In this document: in pieces, positions 37,836 to 47,200 of the stretch | Layout: every line of letters begins with the position of its first letter | How positions within the stretch are numbered: position 1 is the stretch's first letter | NCBI GenBank assembly: GCA_039105265.1 | Contig: JAPFFF010000007.1 | Span: 4,526,001 to 4,590,000 of the forward strand | Direction: 5' to 3' | DNA length: 64,000 nucleotides | From: Tritrichomonas musculus | Lineage: Eukaryota; Parabasalia; Tritrichomonadida; Tritrichomonadidae | The notes under the pieces: generated by a model | Database searches by the model: none | Seen by the model: the letters and a program-made list of their open reading frames with translations, nothing else | What the model was told of the DNA's origin: nothing | Translations under genes and position numbers: made by a program

Positions 37836-39269
37836 ATGTCAAAATTAAATAGAAATAATTTTAAAGGTTTGAAACTTGATAAACTTAATAAATATATTGA
37901 ATTAATTAATGAAAAACTTAACGTTACTATTCACGAGTCTCCCTCATGGCAAGGTTCAGTTGCAAATTTAATGAAATTTTTAAATGAAAATAATTATATA
38001 CAACATGAAGGTTTGAGAATAAATGATAAATCAATTTCAAATTTTATTTCTAGATTAAATAATTTTCAAAACAAAAACGATAATTTAAATTTTTTACCAA
38101 TTAATAAAATGAATAAATCGAAAATTCCGCAATTAATAAATAATGTTTCTCAATTAAACCAAATGCGTGATCAATCATACGCTAGCTTGGCAGAAAATAA
38201 CGTTAATAAGAAAGACTTAACGAAAGCATTAAATGATATGGCGTTTTACCGTGAAAGAATGGCTGCAATTCAACCAACGAAAAAGGCAAAACAAAATAAA
38301 TACGGTAATGTTGGTATGGATGACTTAATTAATGTTGTGGCTAAATTAAATCAAGATGTTAAACAAATTCGAGACGCTCAAAGTGTTGTAAGTGCGAATG
38401 AATGGATTAATCGACATGGATATAATGATTTATATGAAGCTACTGGTCGAGATTTAGATGGTGATGGAACACCTGAAGTTGTCGTACAAACAAAAGAAGG
38501 TAAAAAGCCTGTAATAGTTAATGGATTTACAACCGTTCCGTCATTATTCCCATATCGCAATGCTTATTATAAAGCTTACCCAACTGTGGACCAACGTAAA
38601 GAAGCTCATAAACAAGGTATGAACTTAAGAGGATTTATTAATAATATATATCATCCTGAATTTGATGAAACAGGGCGTACAGTCACTAATTATGCGGGTG
38701 AAAGTTGGCAAGACTTTGAAACAAAATTAAAAGCTGCTGGTATCGATGAAAAGCACTTAATCAAACCAAAGAAACGTTCAACTTATCAGGCATTTGTTGG
38801 TAAGTGTATTTCTCCTATTTATCAAGGTATTAAATACCTCAACGGTGTAAAATTACCATTCACACTTACACAAATGGCAACGGTTATATGGAATCAATTT
38901 GCTTTACTTCCTGCAATGGTTTATGTTTATGGTGAAAGTGTTATGAATGTTAATGAGGATCAATGGAAGAATTTAAGAGGAAAGAAAGCAGTTAAAGAAG
39001 CTATTGAGTTCATAGTTCACGATTATTTAATTAATCCTGTAAAAATTGCTGATTTTGTACCTACTGCATGTGAAATGTGTAATAAATCCGGACTACCAGT
39101 TAACCCTGAACATATTCCATTAGTTGCTAAAGCAACAATTGCTATTATTCTTAAAGGAATAAATGCATTACCTCCAAATCCAAGTGATTTTAATAAATGG
39201 TTTGATGCTAATGTTCAATCACAAGTACAAGCACTACAAACATCAGCAATCGTAGAAGAACCTGAATAA
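37836..39269 (+). CDS. Maverick protein of unknown function with a DxDGDG motif
   Basis: 477 residues from ATG 37,836, first gene inside the left TIR. Residues 1-150 are Lys/Asn-rich and helical (NLMKFLNENNYIQHEGLRI). A striking central block begins near residue 203 (YEATGRDLDGDGTPEVVVQT, KPVIVNGFTTVPSLFPYRNA, YYKAYPTVDQR); D-x-D-G-D-G-x-P is a calcium-loop-like turn. Residues ~310-440 are hydrophobic and helical (GVKLPFTLTQMATVIWNQFA, LPAMVYVYGESVMN), perhaps membrane-interacting. It is upstream of the ATPase in the same direction, in the structural half of the element, so a minor capsid, vertex or internal virion role is inferred. I do not recognise it further. Confidence 0.75.
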   Translation: MSKLNRNNFKGLKLDKLNKYIELINEKLNVTIHESPSWQGSVANLMKFLNENNYIQHEGLRINDKSISNFISRLNNFQNKNDNLNFLPINKMNKSKIPQLINNVSQLNQMRDQSYASLAENNVNKKDLTKALNDMAFYRERMAAIQPTKKAKQNKYGNVGMDDLINVVAKLNQDVKQIRDAQSVVSANEWINRHGYNDLYEATGRDLDGDGTPEVVVQTKEGKKPVIVNGFTTVPSLFPYRNAYYKAYPTVDQRKEAHKQGMNLRGFINNIYHPEFDETGRTVTNYAGESWQDFETKLKAAGIDEKHLIKPKKRSTYQAFVGKCISPIYQGIKYLNGVKLPFTLTQMATVIWNQFALLPAMVYVYGESVMNVNEDQWKNLRGKKAVKEAIEFIVHDYLINPVKIADFVPTACEMCNKSGLPVNPEHIPLVAKATIAIILKGINALPPNPSDFNKWFDANVQSQVQALQTSAIVEEPE

Positions 39270-39375
39270 TAAATTTTAAGAAATGTGTTAATATCTAATT
39301 TCAGTTAATGATTAATAAACTTAAAATATATTTTTATCAATAATTAAAATAAACTTTTACATTAATACATAGAAA

Positions 39376-40209
39376 ATGAACACATCATTAGAGAATATGA
39401 TTAAAACACACGTTATGCATACGTTAAAAACCTATGCTATGGATAAAAATGAAAGCCTAATTTCTGAAATACACCCTGAAGTATCTATTAGACTAAATAG
39501 TGTTAACGTCATTGTTGGTAAGCAATCATCCGGAAAAACTGTTATAGCATTAAAGGAAATCATCAAATTAGGTGTATTAAACACTCATCACTTATTTATC
39601 TACGTTACAAAAGACGGTCAGGAATCAGACAAAACATTTTTAGCATTAAAGCCACTTCTTATGATTCCATATATTATAATTAGTGAACAAGAAGCTGTTG
39701 AATTTATGAAGGATTTAATCTCAGCAAAGAATTTATATAATCTTATCAAACGCGAAAACTTGCAGGATAAAATAGATGATCAACAAAAAGAGGATATGTT
39801 TAAAATGCTTGCAGTTTCTGATTTCAACAGAGAAGTATTGCATACAATCGTTTTATTCGATGATATCTCAAATAGTAAACTCTTTTCATCAGAAGAATCA
39901 TATTTTAGCCAATTAATACGTAGATGTAGACATATAAGTTTTTCATTTCTCCTTTTAATTCAAGGATGGAAAGGATTAAAACCTCATGTTAAAAATGAAA
40001 TATCAACATTATTTATATTTCCATGTTTCAATAAACAGCAATTACGTTATATTTATTCACAATCAGCGTCTAATTTATCATTCGATGAATTTTATCAAAT
40101 GTATTCAAAAATATTGAAACGAAAAACTGAAGATTGTGAAAGTCACCCTTATATGATCATTCAAGTTGTCGATGGTGGTAATACATCAATAGAACTTGAC
40201 GATTCCTGA
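39376..40209 (+). CDS. A32-like genome-packaging ATPase (FtsK/HerA superfamily)
   Basis: 277 residues from ATG 39,376. Walker A is GKQSSGKT at residues 48-55 (VNVIVGKQSSGKTVIALKEI); Walker B is TIVLFDDIS at 157-165; a downstream RRCRHISFSFLLLIQGWKGL carries the arginine and sensor positions seen in Polinton, virophage and NCLDV packaging ATPases. Size is right for the family (~250-300). The enzyme would pump element DNA into capsids. It is followed by a convergent small gene that overlaps its last 49 bp. Confidence 0.9.
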   Translation: MNTSLENMIKTHVMHTLKTYAMDKNESLISEIHPEVSIRLNSVNVIVGKQSSGKTVIALKEIIKLGVLNTHHLFIYVTKDGQESDKTFLALKPLLMIPYIIISEQEAVEFMKDLISAKNLYNLIKRENLQDKIDDQQKEDMFKMLAVSDFNREVLHTIVLFDDISNSKLFSSEESYFSQLIRRCRHISFSFLLLIQGWKGLKPHVKNEISTLFIFPCFNKQQLRYIYSQSASNLSFDEFYQMYSKILKRKTEDCESHPYMIIQVVDGGNTSIELDDS

Positions 40210-40520
40210 AGAAATGATATAATTTTATTTACTGTATTTCTGATTTCATTTATTTCATTCCTTAATTCTTCAATGGCATCCGTCCTGGGCGAAGCCTTAC
40301 TAACTATCTCTTTTTCCTCTTTTTCAACCCATTTCTTTAACATCAACACACCCTTTATTTTTGTAATTCTATACCCATCGATTTTATACATTTTGTTTAA
40401 TTTATGAGTCGTTAACTTATCCACTTCTTCCTTATTCTTTGAATACCATAAATTAAATTCATCGACTGTTTTAAATTCTTTTAAATAGTTTTTAATTGGT
40501 TCAATAACTTTTAAATCCAT
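40161..40520 (-). CDS. Small Maverick protein with a C-terminal coiled coil
   Basis: 119 residues from ATG 40,520-40,518. The N-terminal part is charged and helical (NYLKEFKTVDEFNLWYSKNK), followed by LTTHKLNKMYKIDGYRITKI, which reads like a small SAP/HTH-like motif, a Lys/Glu segment and a coiled coil (AIEELRNEINEIRNTVNKII). The 3' end overlaps the ATPase gene by 49 bp on the opposite strand. Unknown role; DNA binding or virion scaffolding are guesses. Confidence 0.6.
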   Translation of the reverse strand: MDLKVIEPIKNYLKEFKTVDEFNLWYSKNKEEVDKLTTHKLNKMYKIDGYRITKIKGVLMLKKWVEKEEKEIVSKASPRTDAIEELRNEINEIRNTVNKIISFLQESSSSIDVLPPSTT

Positions 40521-40590
40521 GAATTATGAAATAATTCTGATCAAAGATCTTTAATTAAAAACAAAAATAAAAATTTTTAATTAATAATAA

Positions 40591-40731
40591 ATGAGTTTAT
40601 CAGAAATTTTTCTTGGTTGTTTAGCAATTATTGAACTCGCTAATTTACTCATTCGCATTGTGAAACTTTCCCCAACATTAAATATAGATCCACCTTTAAC
40701 AGATGAAATGAGGAAACGACTTTACTCATGA
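40591..40731 (+). CDS. 46-residue membrane-type microprotein
   Basis: ATG at 40,591, preceded by AATAATAA in the same start context as other element genes; TGA at 40,729-40,731. Residues 4-25 are hydrophobic (SEIFLGCLAIIELANLLIRI), then a polar tail NIDPPLTDEMRKRLYS. It fills the gap between two minus-strand genes. Small membrane proteins are common in Polintons and virophages. The evidence is an intact, protein-like frame only. Confidence 0.5.
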   Translation: MSLSEIFLGCLAIIELANLLIRIVKLSPTLNIDPPLTDEMRKRLYS

Positions 40732-40738
40732 TTTATTT

Positions 40739-41059
40739 TTATTCCTTCAGTAATGGAATATCAAACCTTCTAATACCTGCTCCGTTCGCTCCAACAATTC
40801 TTCGAGCTCCTGCACCGTTCGCACCTAACACGTTAACATTTCCACCTTTATAATTAATTCTGTCATTTAATTTACTCACACCATTTCCGATTGTATTTAT
40901 TACCTCACCAGCACTTCCACCTATTAAATCACCAGCTTGTCCTATTAATGGTGCAAATCTACCAACTGTTTCAACTGCTTTCTTTACTTTTGGAACTATT
41001 TTGCCAATTATGTTTTTAGCTCCGTTCACAATATTTTTAAACCAACTTCCAAATGCCAT
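40739..41059 (-). CDS. pVI-like small virion protein, copy A (MAFGSWFK N-terminus)
   Basis: 106 residues from ATG 41,059-41,057. The N-terminus MAFGSWFKNIVNGAKNIIGK is an aromatic amphipathic helix like the membrane-lytic helix of adenovirus protein VI. A Gly-rich middle (LIGQAGDLIGGSAGEVINTI) contains LIGG-S, which matches the adenovirus protease consensus (M/I/L)xGG-x, and the tail carries two GANGAG(A/I)RR repeats ahead of FDIPLLKE. The same first eight residues begin the protein at 48,866. A minor capsid protein that perturbs membranes on entry is the inference from comparison with adenoviruses and other Polintons. Confidence 0.7.
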   Translation of the reverse strand: MAFGSWFKNIVNGAKNIIGKIVPKVKKAVETVGRFAPLIGQAGDLIGGSAGEVINTIGNGVSKLNDRINYKGGNVNVLGANGAGARRIVGANGAGIRRFDIPLLKE

Positions 41060-41172
41060 ATTTTCATTAATGTAAAAAATTTATTTTTCATTTCTTAATT
41101 CATTTATTTTTTTCAAACTATAAATTCTTTTCTTTATTAACTTATTATTTAAAATTTTTTTCAATATATAAA

Positions 41173-42846
41173 ATGACATACTTAAACGCTCAGACGAAAA
41201 ATTTAGGTAATGATGAAGGAGATATTCTCTCATTCTTTCAAAACAAACTTAGAAATTTAATTCAACGAAATGGTGGTGATAATTCATTTTCATGGATTAT
41301 GGAAGAATTCAAAGATAAAGATGCTCCCCTTCCAGTAGGAACTAAAACACGTATAAAACTCACTCATTCAGGACACACTATTTCACAAATTGAAAAATCA
41401 TTTTCAACAATACTTTTAGATTTTCAATTAAAACTTTCTGATAAAATTGATGTTTCAGCTGATACAAACGGATTAATGAAAATATTTGTTGGTTTCAAAA
41501 ATGCTGTTGAATTTTATGAAGATTGTAGATTTTGGGTTAATGGAAAACTTTTAGATACATACAGACAAGATGAACTTCAACGTGAATCATTCGCTTATAA
41601 CTCAATTAAACCACGAGATGCAAAAGCTACTTCAAAATTCAGTCATTCAACATGGGAAAATGTTAGTCAATATTCACCATCTATATGTGGATGTTACATT
41701 GATTTAAAGGATTTAGCAGATGGTCAACCACATACATTCACAATTGAATTAACGATACCATTTATTGACCAACTCGCACTTCAAGCATGGCAACTTTACC
41801 CCAACGCAATTTGTGGTGAAATTGAAGAAGAAGTTAAAACCTCATTACGTGCAATGGTTTGGTGTCAAGTTAATCCAAACGTTGTTAAAGAAACTTTACA
41901 ATTCCTTGAAGATAAAGCCATTGATGAAGAAATGCCCGCAGTTATTCCAATTACACGTAAATTTACACAAGTTGGTAATCCATCAAATATTGTCATTCAA
42001 TATAAAGCTGGTGCAAATTCAGAACCAGAAGATGGTTCATTAAAAGTTACTGTAGGTGCAGATGCAAACGGAATTGATATGAAAGTTGGTAAAATAACAT
42101 TGCAAGTTTTAGGTGGTACCATTCAACTTGGTCGTTCAAATCTTGCAGGATTTGGACTCAAACCTGGTGTATATCAAGGTCTTATTCGTGAATTACAAAC
42201 TGCATTATTAGTTCCAGCACAAGAATTAACACGTGAAATATTTGAAGGTAGTGCAAAAGTCAACGGTTTAGAAATTTCAAAATCAATTCCTCTCAGAAAT
42301 GCAACAAATATTACAATGATGTTTCCACGTACTCCAGGAGATATTACATGTTTTGAAAATATCATGTATCAAAATGTTCAATTGGTCGTTAATAAGAGAA
42401 CTTATCCAGACACTGAATTCAGAAGTACATGTTCAGCCAGATTTTACCAACATCAATTAATCGCTAATGAATTAGATGGTTCACTTGAAGCTACTCAAGA
42501 ATTTGAAGATTCATTTACTCAACCATTAAATGATCCAGTAACTGGTAAACGTTATACAAACTGCAGAAGTGATGGTACAAGTTTTGGTATTAACTTCCAA
42601 CTTGAACGTTCAAACGCTGGTTATGTATTTGATGGAATCGATACTGGTAATAATTCAGTAACTGTCACTTTCCGAGGTCAACCATTATACAGAGGTGATG
42701 ATGATACATATTTCATTCCTGATTTAGAATATCCAGATCAACACCCGCCGAGCCCCGAGGCATGGATATGTAGCGATACATACTTTACTTGGTCCGTTAA
42801 TGGTGTTGAATATTTCCCTAAAGGTGTTCCATTCGGTTATGAGTAA
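41173..42846 (+). CDS. Probable major capsid protein (double jelly-roll)
   Basis: 557 residues from ATG 41,173, preceded by TATATAAA. Composition is beta-rich throughout, with long alternating hydrophobic strands and few helices: LPVGTKTRIKLTHSGHTISQ (~56), FSTILLDFQLKLSDKI, GLMKIFVGFKNAVEFYEDCR, a sharp AWQLYPNAICGE, then a second half with NIVIQYKAGANSEPEDGSLK and VTFRGQPLYRGDDDTYFIPD near the end. Size, position next to the packaging ATPase and pVI-like gene, and strong codon usage fit the Polinton double jelly-roll MCP, which forms hexagonal capsomers. There is no short diagnostic motif, so the call rests on context and strand pattern. Confidence 0.75.
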   Translation: MTYLNAQTKNLGNDEGDILSFFQNKLRNLIQRNGGDNSFSWIMEEFKDKDAPLPVGTKTRIKLTHSGHTISQIEKSFSTILLDFQLKLSDKIDVSADTNGLMKIFVGFKNAVEFYEDCRFWVNGKLLDTYRQDELQRESFAYNSIKPRDAKATSKFSHSTWENVSQYSPSICGCYIDLKDLADGQPHTFTIELTIPFIDQLALQAWQLYPNAICGEIEEEVKTSLRAMVWCQVNPNVVKETLQFLEDKAIDEEMPAVIPITRKFTQVGNPSNIVIQYKAGANSEPEDGSLKVTVGADANGIDMKVGKITLQVLGGTIQLGRSNLAGFGLKPGVYQGLIRELQTALLVPAQELTREIFEGSAKVNGLEISKSIPLRNATNITMMFPRTPGDITCFENIMYQNVQLVVNKRTYPDTEFRSTCSARFYQHQLIANELDGSLEATQEFEDSFTQPLNDPVTGKRYTNCRSDGTSFGINFQLERSNAGYVFDGIDTGNNSVTVTFRGQPLYRGDDDTYFIPDLEYPDQHPPSPEAWICSDTYFTWSVNGVEYFPKGVPFGYE

Positions 42847-42943
42847 ATCTAATAATTAATTTAATTATTTTTCATTTCAAACGTTTTCAAAAATTTTTAA
42901 ATCTATTTAAAATTAATTTTTCAAATTTTTTATTTCTATATAA

Positions 42944-43414
42944 ATGAGTGAATACATCAACATTAATAAGTTATTTGAAAAACTTCCTGAATCAGAACTT
43001 AAAGCTGTTCAAGTATATTTTGATGACTTCATAACTGATAAATTCTATAAATACAAAATGAACGTAAAGATATTATTTCTTTCATTAGTTTATAAAAATA
43101 ATACCCAAAATGTCATGACATATAAAGAATTTAGAGAGTTATTCCCTGAGTGTGAATGGTTAACTATTCCTAGACGTTCATTTGCTGGTCTAACGTCTGG
43201 ATCACAAATACGATTAATGAAAGCTTATATTAAAGCTGATAGAATAAATTATAAAACAACATTTTATCATGAATGTGTAGTAAAAGAATGTGAAAATCAA
43301 AATAAACTTAATGAATTCATTAAAAATAGGTCTGATGCTAAAGTTGAAATAGTCAACGAATTAGCCAGTAAATGTAACATAAACGAAGATGAAATAGACC
43401 CAGACTTGTTTTAA
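42944..43414 (+). CDS. Small Maverick protein ending EIDPDLF
   Basis: 156 residues from ATG 42,944. Helical, charged: VYFDDFITDKFYKYKMNVKI, then SLVYKNNTQNVMTYKEFREL, PRRSFAGLTSGSQIRLMKAY and an acidic C-terminus NINEDEIDPDLF. No protease triad or zinc motif. The last seven residues, and 15 identical bases (GAAATAGACCCAGAC), recur at the end of the next gene in a shifted frame. Unknown role; possibly a virion or assembly protein since it lies between capsid and fibre genes. Confidence 0.65.
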   Translation: MSEYININKLFEKLPESELKAVQVYFDDFITDKFYKYKMNVKILFLSLVYKNNTQNVMTYKEFRELFPECEWLTIPRRSFAGLTSGSQIRLMKAYIKADRINYKTTFYHECVVKECENQNKLNEFIKNRSDAKVEIVNELASKCNINEDEIDPDLF

Positions 43415-43440
43415 ATTTATAAATTTTTATCCTAATATAA

Positions 43441-43791
43441 ATGAAGATTAATGATACAATCATTGATTTATGTCTTAATGTGTCAATAAATAATGTCATT
43501 AGCGAAAATGCTATTTACGATCATATTTTCGACATCGTTTTCGATTTATATGATGAAATAACTAATGATAAAGAAATAAATCAGGAATGTTGCCAAAAAT
43601 TAATTGCCATATGCGAGGAAACATTTGAAGTTAAAGTTAATGAATATGTTGATTTAATAAATGAAGGATTAACAGAAGATATCAAGAAAAATGATTTCAA
43701 GCTTGATTCATTCATGTCCCAAAAAGCATATTCATTAATACCAATAATTAAAAACTATTTAATCGAAAATTATGAAATTTTCTCGAAATAG
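43441..43791 (+). CDS. Small acidic Maverick protein; possible end-of-gene frameshift
   Basis: 116 residues from ATG 43,441 to TAG 43,789-43,791. All-helical and acidic (ENAIYDHIFDIVFDLYDEIT, CCQKLIAICEETFEVKVNEY). The sequence across the stop, read one base back, gives E-I-D-P-D-E-F then TAA (43,785-43,808), matching the terminal EIDPDLF of the preceding gene. So either the natural product ends in that tail via a -1 shift, or an indel removed it. A GAATTC-palindromic hairpin follows (43,802-43,835). Function unknown. Confidence 0.6.
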   Translation: MKINDTIIDLCLNVSINNVISENAIYDHIFDIVFDLYDEITNDKEINQECCQKLIAICEETFEVKVNEYVDLINEGLTEDIKKNDFKLDSFMSQKAYSLIPIIKNYLIENYEIFSK

Positions 43792-43873
43792 ACCCAGACG
43801 AATTCTAAAAGAATTCTGCAGCCAAAGGCTACATGTTTTAAATTCATATATTTTTATTTTTATCAAATCATAA

Positions 43874-44215
43874 ATGCATAAAACAACCAAAACTTATTTT
43901 ATCACACGTGACTATGAAAATAAATTTCCTCCTGAGTTCGTTAATTCTCGTAATGATAAATATATTTCATTTCAATATTGCCGTGCTACATGTGATGGAT
44001 ATTTAGATGGCGAAACCGAATGCCACGCGTCATTTGTTCCACGTGATGAATACTGTGATTCTCTCGTTTGGTATGCTAATTTAACACCCCCAGACGACAA
44101 CAGAAAATATAAATATACATTAAACCATGATAGATTTAAAGTGTGGTTTACTGATGCAAAAGGTAATGAAATAATACCTGATAACTTCACATTATTCCTT
44201 AAATTTGAATATTAA
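43874..44215 (+). CDS. Small Maverick beta-rich protein, possible minor capsid component
   Basis: 113 residues from ATG 43,874. The sequence is beta-strand rich with conserved-looking turns: NSRNDKYISFQYCRATCDGY, then ECHASFVPRDEYCDSLVWYA, and a C-terminal KVWFTDAKGNEIIPDNFTLF-LKFEY. The final D..G..I.PDNFTL...FE pattern resembles the last strands of small single-jelly-roll virion proteins in polinton-like viruses. It lies just before the fibre-like gene. Role is inferred from shape and position. Confidence 0.6.
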   Translation: MHKTTKTYFITRDYENKFPPEFVNSRNDKYISFQYCRATCDGYLDGETECHASFVPRDEYCDSLVWYANLTPPDDNRKYKYTLNHDRFKVWFTDAKGNEIIPDNFTLFLKFEY

Positions 44216-44247
44216 AATATTTATTTTTATAATTAATAAATTAATAA

Positions 44248-47200
44248 ATGACTGCAATAATTACAAAACAAAATGCAAAAGATGGAGCATTCACTGGTGG
44301 TGGAGGTGGTATGCCCGATAAAGACTCAGAATTTAAAAACATTCATGTTCACAATGATGCCACTATTGATGGAGACATAATAATGTCTTCAACAAATCCT
44401 CAAAGTTTAACATTAAGACTTGCTGACATTGACGCCTCAGTGTCTTCATACAATCAACAAACCATGAAATTTACGGATGAATTAAACAATCATGAATCAA
44501 GAATTACAACATTAGAGGAAAAACATGATGGTGATGATGGTGACTTTTCATTTGAAGATGGTATATATGATTTCATCATTACTTCAGATAAATTAACGGA
44601 AAATTTAGATCAACCAGATTTAAACACATTATCAATCAAAACTGAATTTGGTGAATATATCGGTGATGTTTTCGAAATAGAATTACCTGCATATATGAAA
44701 TTATCAAAAGCAATTATAACTAAAACTTCTAAAGAAAACATGTTTAAAAACCCTATTGTTAACATTTCAAATGGAAATTATGAGTTGGTTTATCAAGAAG
44801 ATGACGTTGGAGCAAAAATATATATGTCAAATAAAAAAGGTGATACACCATTAAATTTATATACATCTGGATTTATGAAAATCAATTATATCGCAAATCA
44901 AAAAACAAATGTTAGTTGTGACAAAGCTAATGATTCAAATAAATTAATAAATCTTAAATGTAATACTATTGATGCGGATAATTGCTTTAAATTATATCGT
45001 TCTCCATTACCAGACTTCTATGAAATGAAAGCTTACGGTGTAATAGATGATAAAACAAATCCTTTATATTATGCTGATTGGGGATATATTCCTGGTACTC
45101 CTGAATTTGAAGCATTAATTGAAGGTCAAACTTTTGAATTTCATGATGAAGCATTCGGTACTGATTACAAAATGACTAAACAAGGTAATGAATGGGTAGG
45201 TACTAATTACAGTTTCAATATACCCCTGAAATTAACACGTAAAAATCCTGGTTCTCATGAAGTAGCCTTTATATGTATTGCTAAAAATGAAGCTAATAAA
45301 AAAGTATTACACACTTTCGCTGGTTATGATAATCAAGGAAACCCATTTGAGTTATTAGTTAATAAAGGAATGATAGCACCTAAAGATAACTGTAAAATTC
45401 AAACATTTAAAGAAGATAATGACGCATGGAGGGTTTACATTTACCCCGTCAAAGATTTTGCTAATTGTACATATTCAGCAACTTTAAACATTAATAATAA
45501 AACTTACGACTTCATTGTTGACTTCGAATATAAATCTTCAGGATTAAATAATTATAAACTTCAATCCGACAATTATTTTGAATTACTTGAATATCATTAT
45601 ACTTCACCTTTGCAAGTCGGTAATCCTCCATATGGTTTAATATTATATATGCCAAAAGATGATGAATTAATTTATACTATTGCTGATGTAAGTTATGAAA
45701 AAGGAATGAATACATTTGAGTTCTTAGCTAATACTGGATATTATACTGTCTCACCACGACCTGAAGCATGCACAACATTATATACAAACTTTAACATTCA
45801 AACTTCAGGTGTAGTCATAGGTGAAAACATTGAATCCCACGTTTTCGTTTTAAATTCATTAGGTAACACTGTTGATATTGCGGTTAATCAAATATCAGCA
45901 CTTCAAAATTATTGTGCAAAGTTAGAGAAAGAAATTAATGACATGAAAAATAAAACAAATTGGTTTGATATAGTAATGGATGTCGTACAAATTAGTAACT
46001 TTTGTTTTAACTTTGGCGGATTAATGAAAGTTGGTGCTGAAGGTATATTTGGTGCATTAAAATTAGCGTTTAGTAAAAATGCTGGATCAACTGTTAAAGA
46101 AGTTGCATATGTTGATGAAATAATTGATGATGGATTAGTATTAGCACCTCACGAAGTAGTTGAAGAAAAACCATATGTTGAAACAGAAATTATAATTCCT
46201 GATGAAAGATTATGTTTTAAATATTACTGTGAACATATTGAAACTAATTATAAAATTGAAATTTCATTTATGGTTGATGATGATGGAGAAGTATATAAAA
46301 ATTATGAATATGAATATAAAGATGATAAAACGTTTGAATGCTTAAATCAAGAAGTTGCTGATTCATCAGCTTATCCTTGTGAACCCGTTTATGAATTTCC
46401 ATATCTTTTAATTTATGGAACAGTTCAACCATCATTTGTTAAACTCAAATACACCCTAGCAGCTAAAAACGATAATGAGTTGCAATTAGGTGAAACATTA
46501 ACGAATAATCAATTATTAACAGCATCAGCAACTAAAAAGTTAATTGAAAACCATAAAGAGCATATGTTAATATCATTAAACGCATCAATGGATAATTACG
46601 CATTAAAAACTCAATTGATGAATTATGAATTAACAAAAGAGATCCCTGATAATATTAACGTTAAAATTTATTTCAAATTCAAGTTAACGAAACCATCGCC
46701 AAATTTTACAGCAACGATAACATTTAAATGGGTAAATGCTGAAGGTGTGGATGATTCATACACTGGTGTATTCATCGTTGAGAATAATAAAATTGTTAAA
46801 CGAACTGGTCCAAATAAGAAAATCACATTTTTAGGAGTTACTGGTTCTATTGGTGGACGTCAAACACAATATGGTTATTATAATTATGAAGAGGGAATAT
46901 TTCAATGGACTCCAACAGTTGCTGAAGGAGGACGTGAAGTTTTTAATGTTGATCCTGAAAGAACATATTTTATTGAAAATGTTATTTATGGAAGTAATTT
47001 AAATTCCTATGCTTTAAAAACTGATATGCCAACGATACCAGATGATTTAGTCAATAATGAAACATTAACGAACATATTAAATGATTATAGAAGGAAAGAT
47101 GATTTAAGTTATGGAAACATTGATGTGTTATTAACAAGAGAGAATGATATTTTAAATTATGAATTCGTTGACGTTCCATTTACATTTACTAAATATTCAA

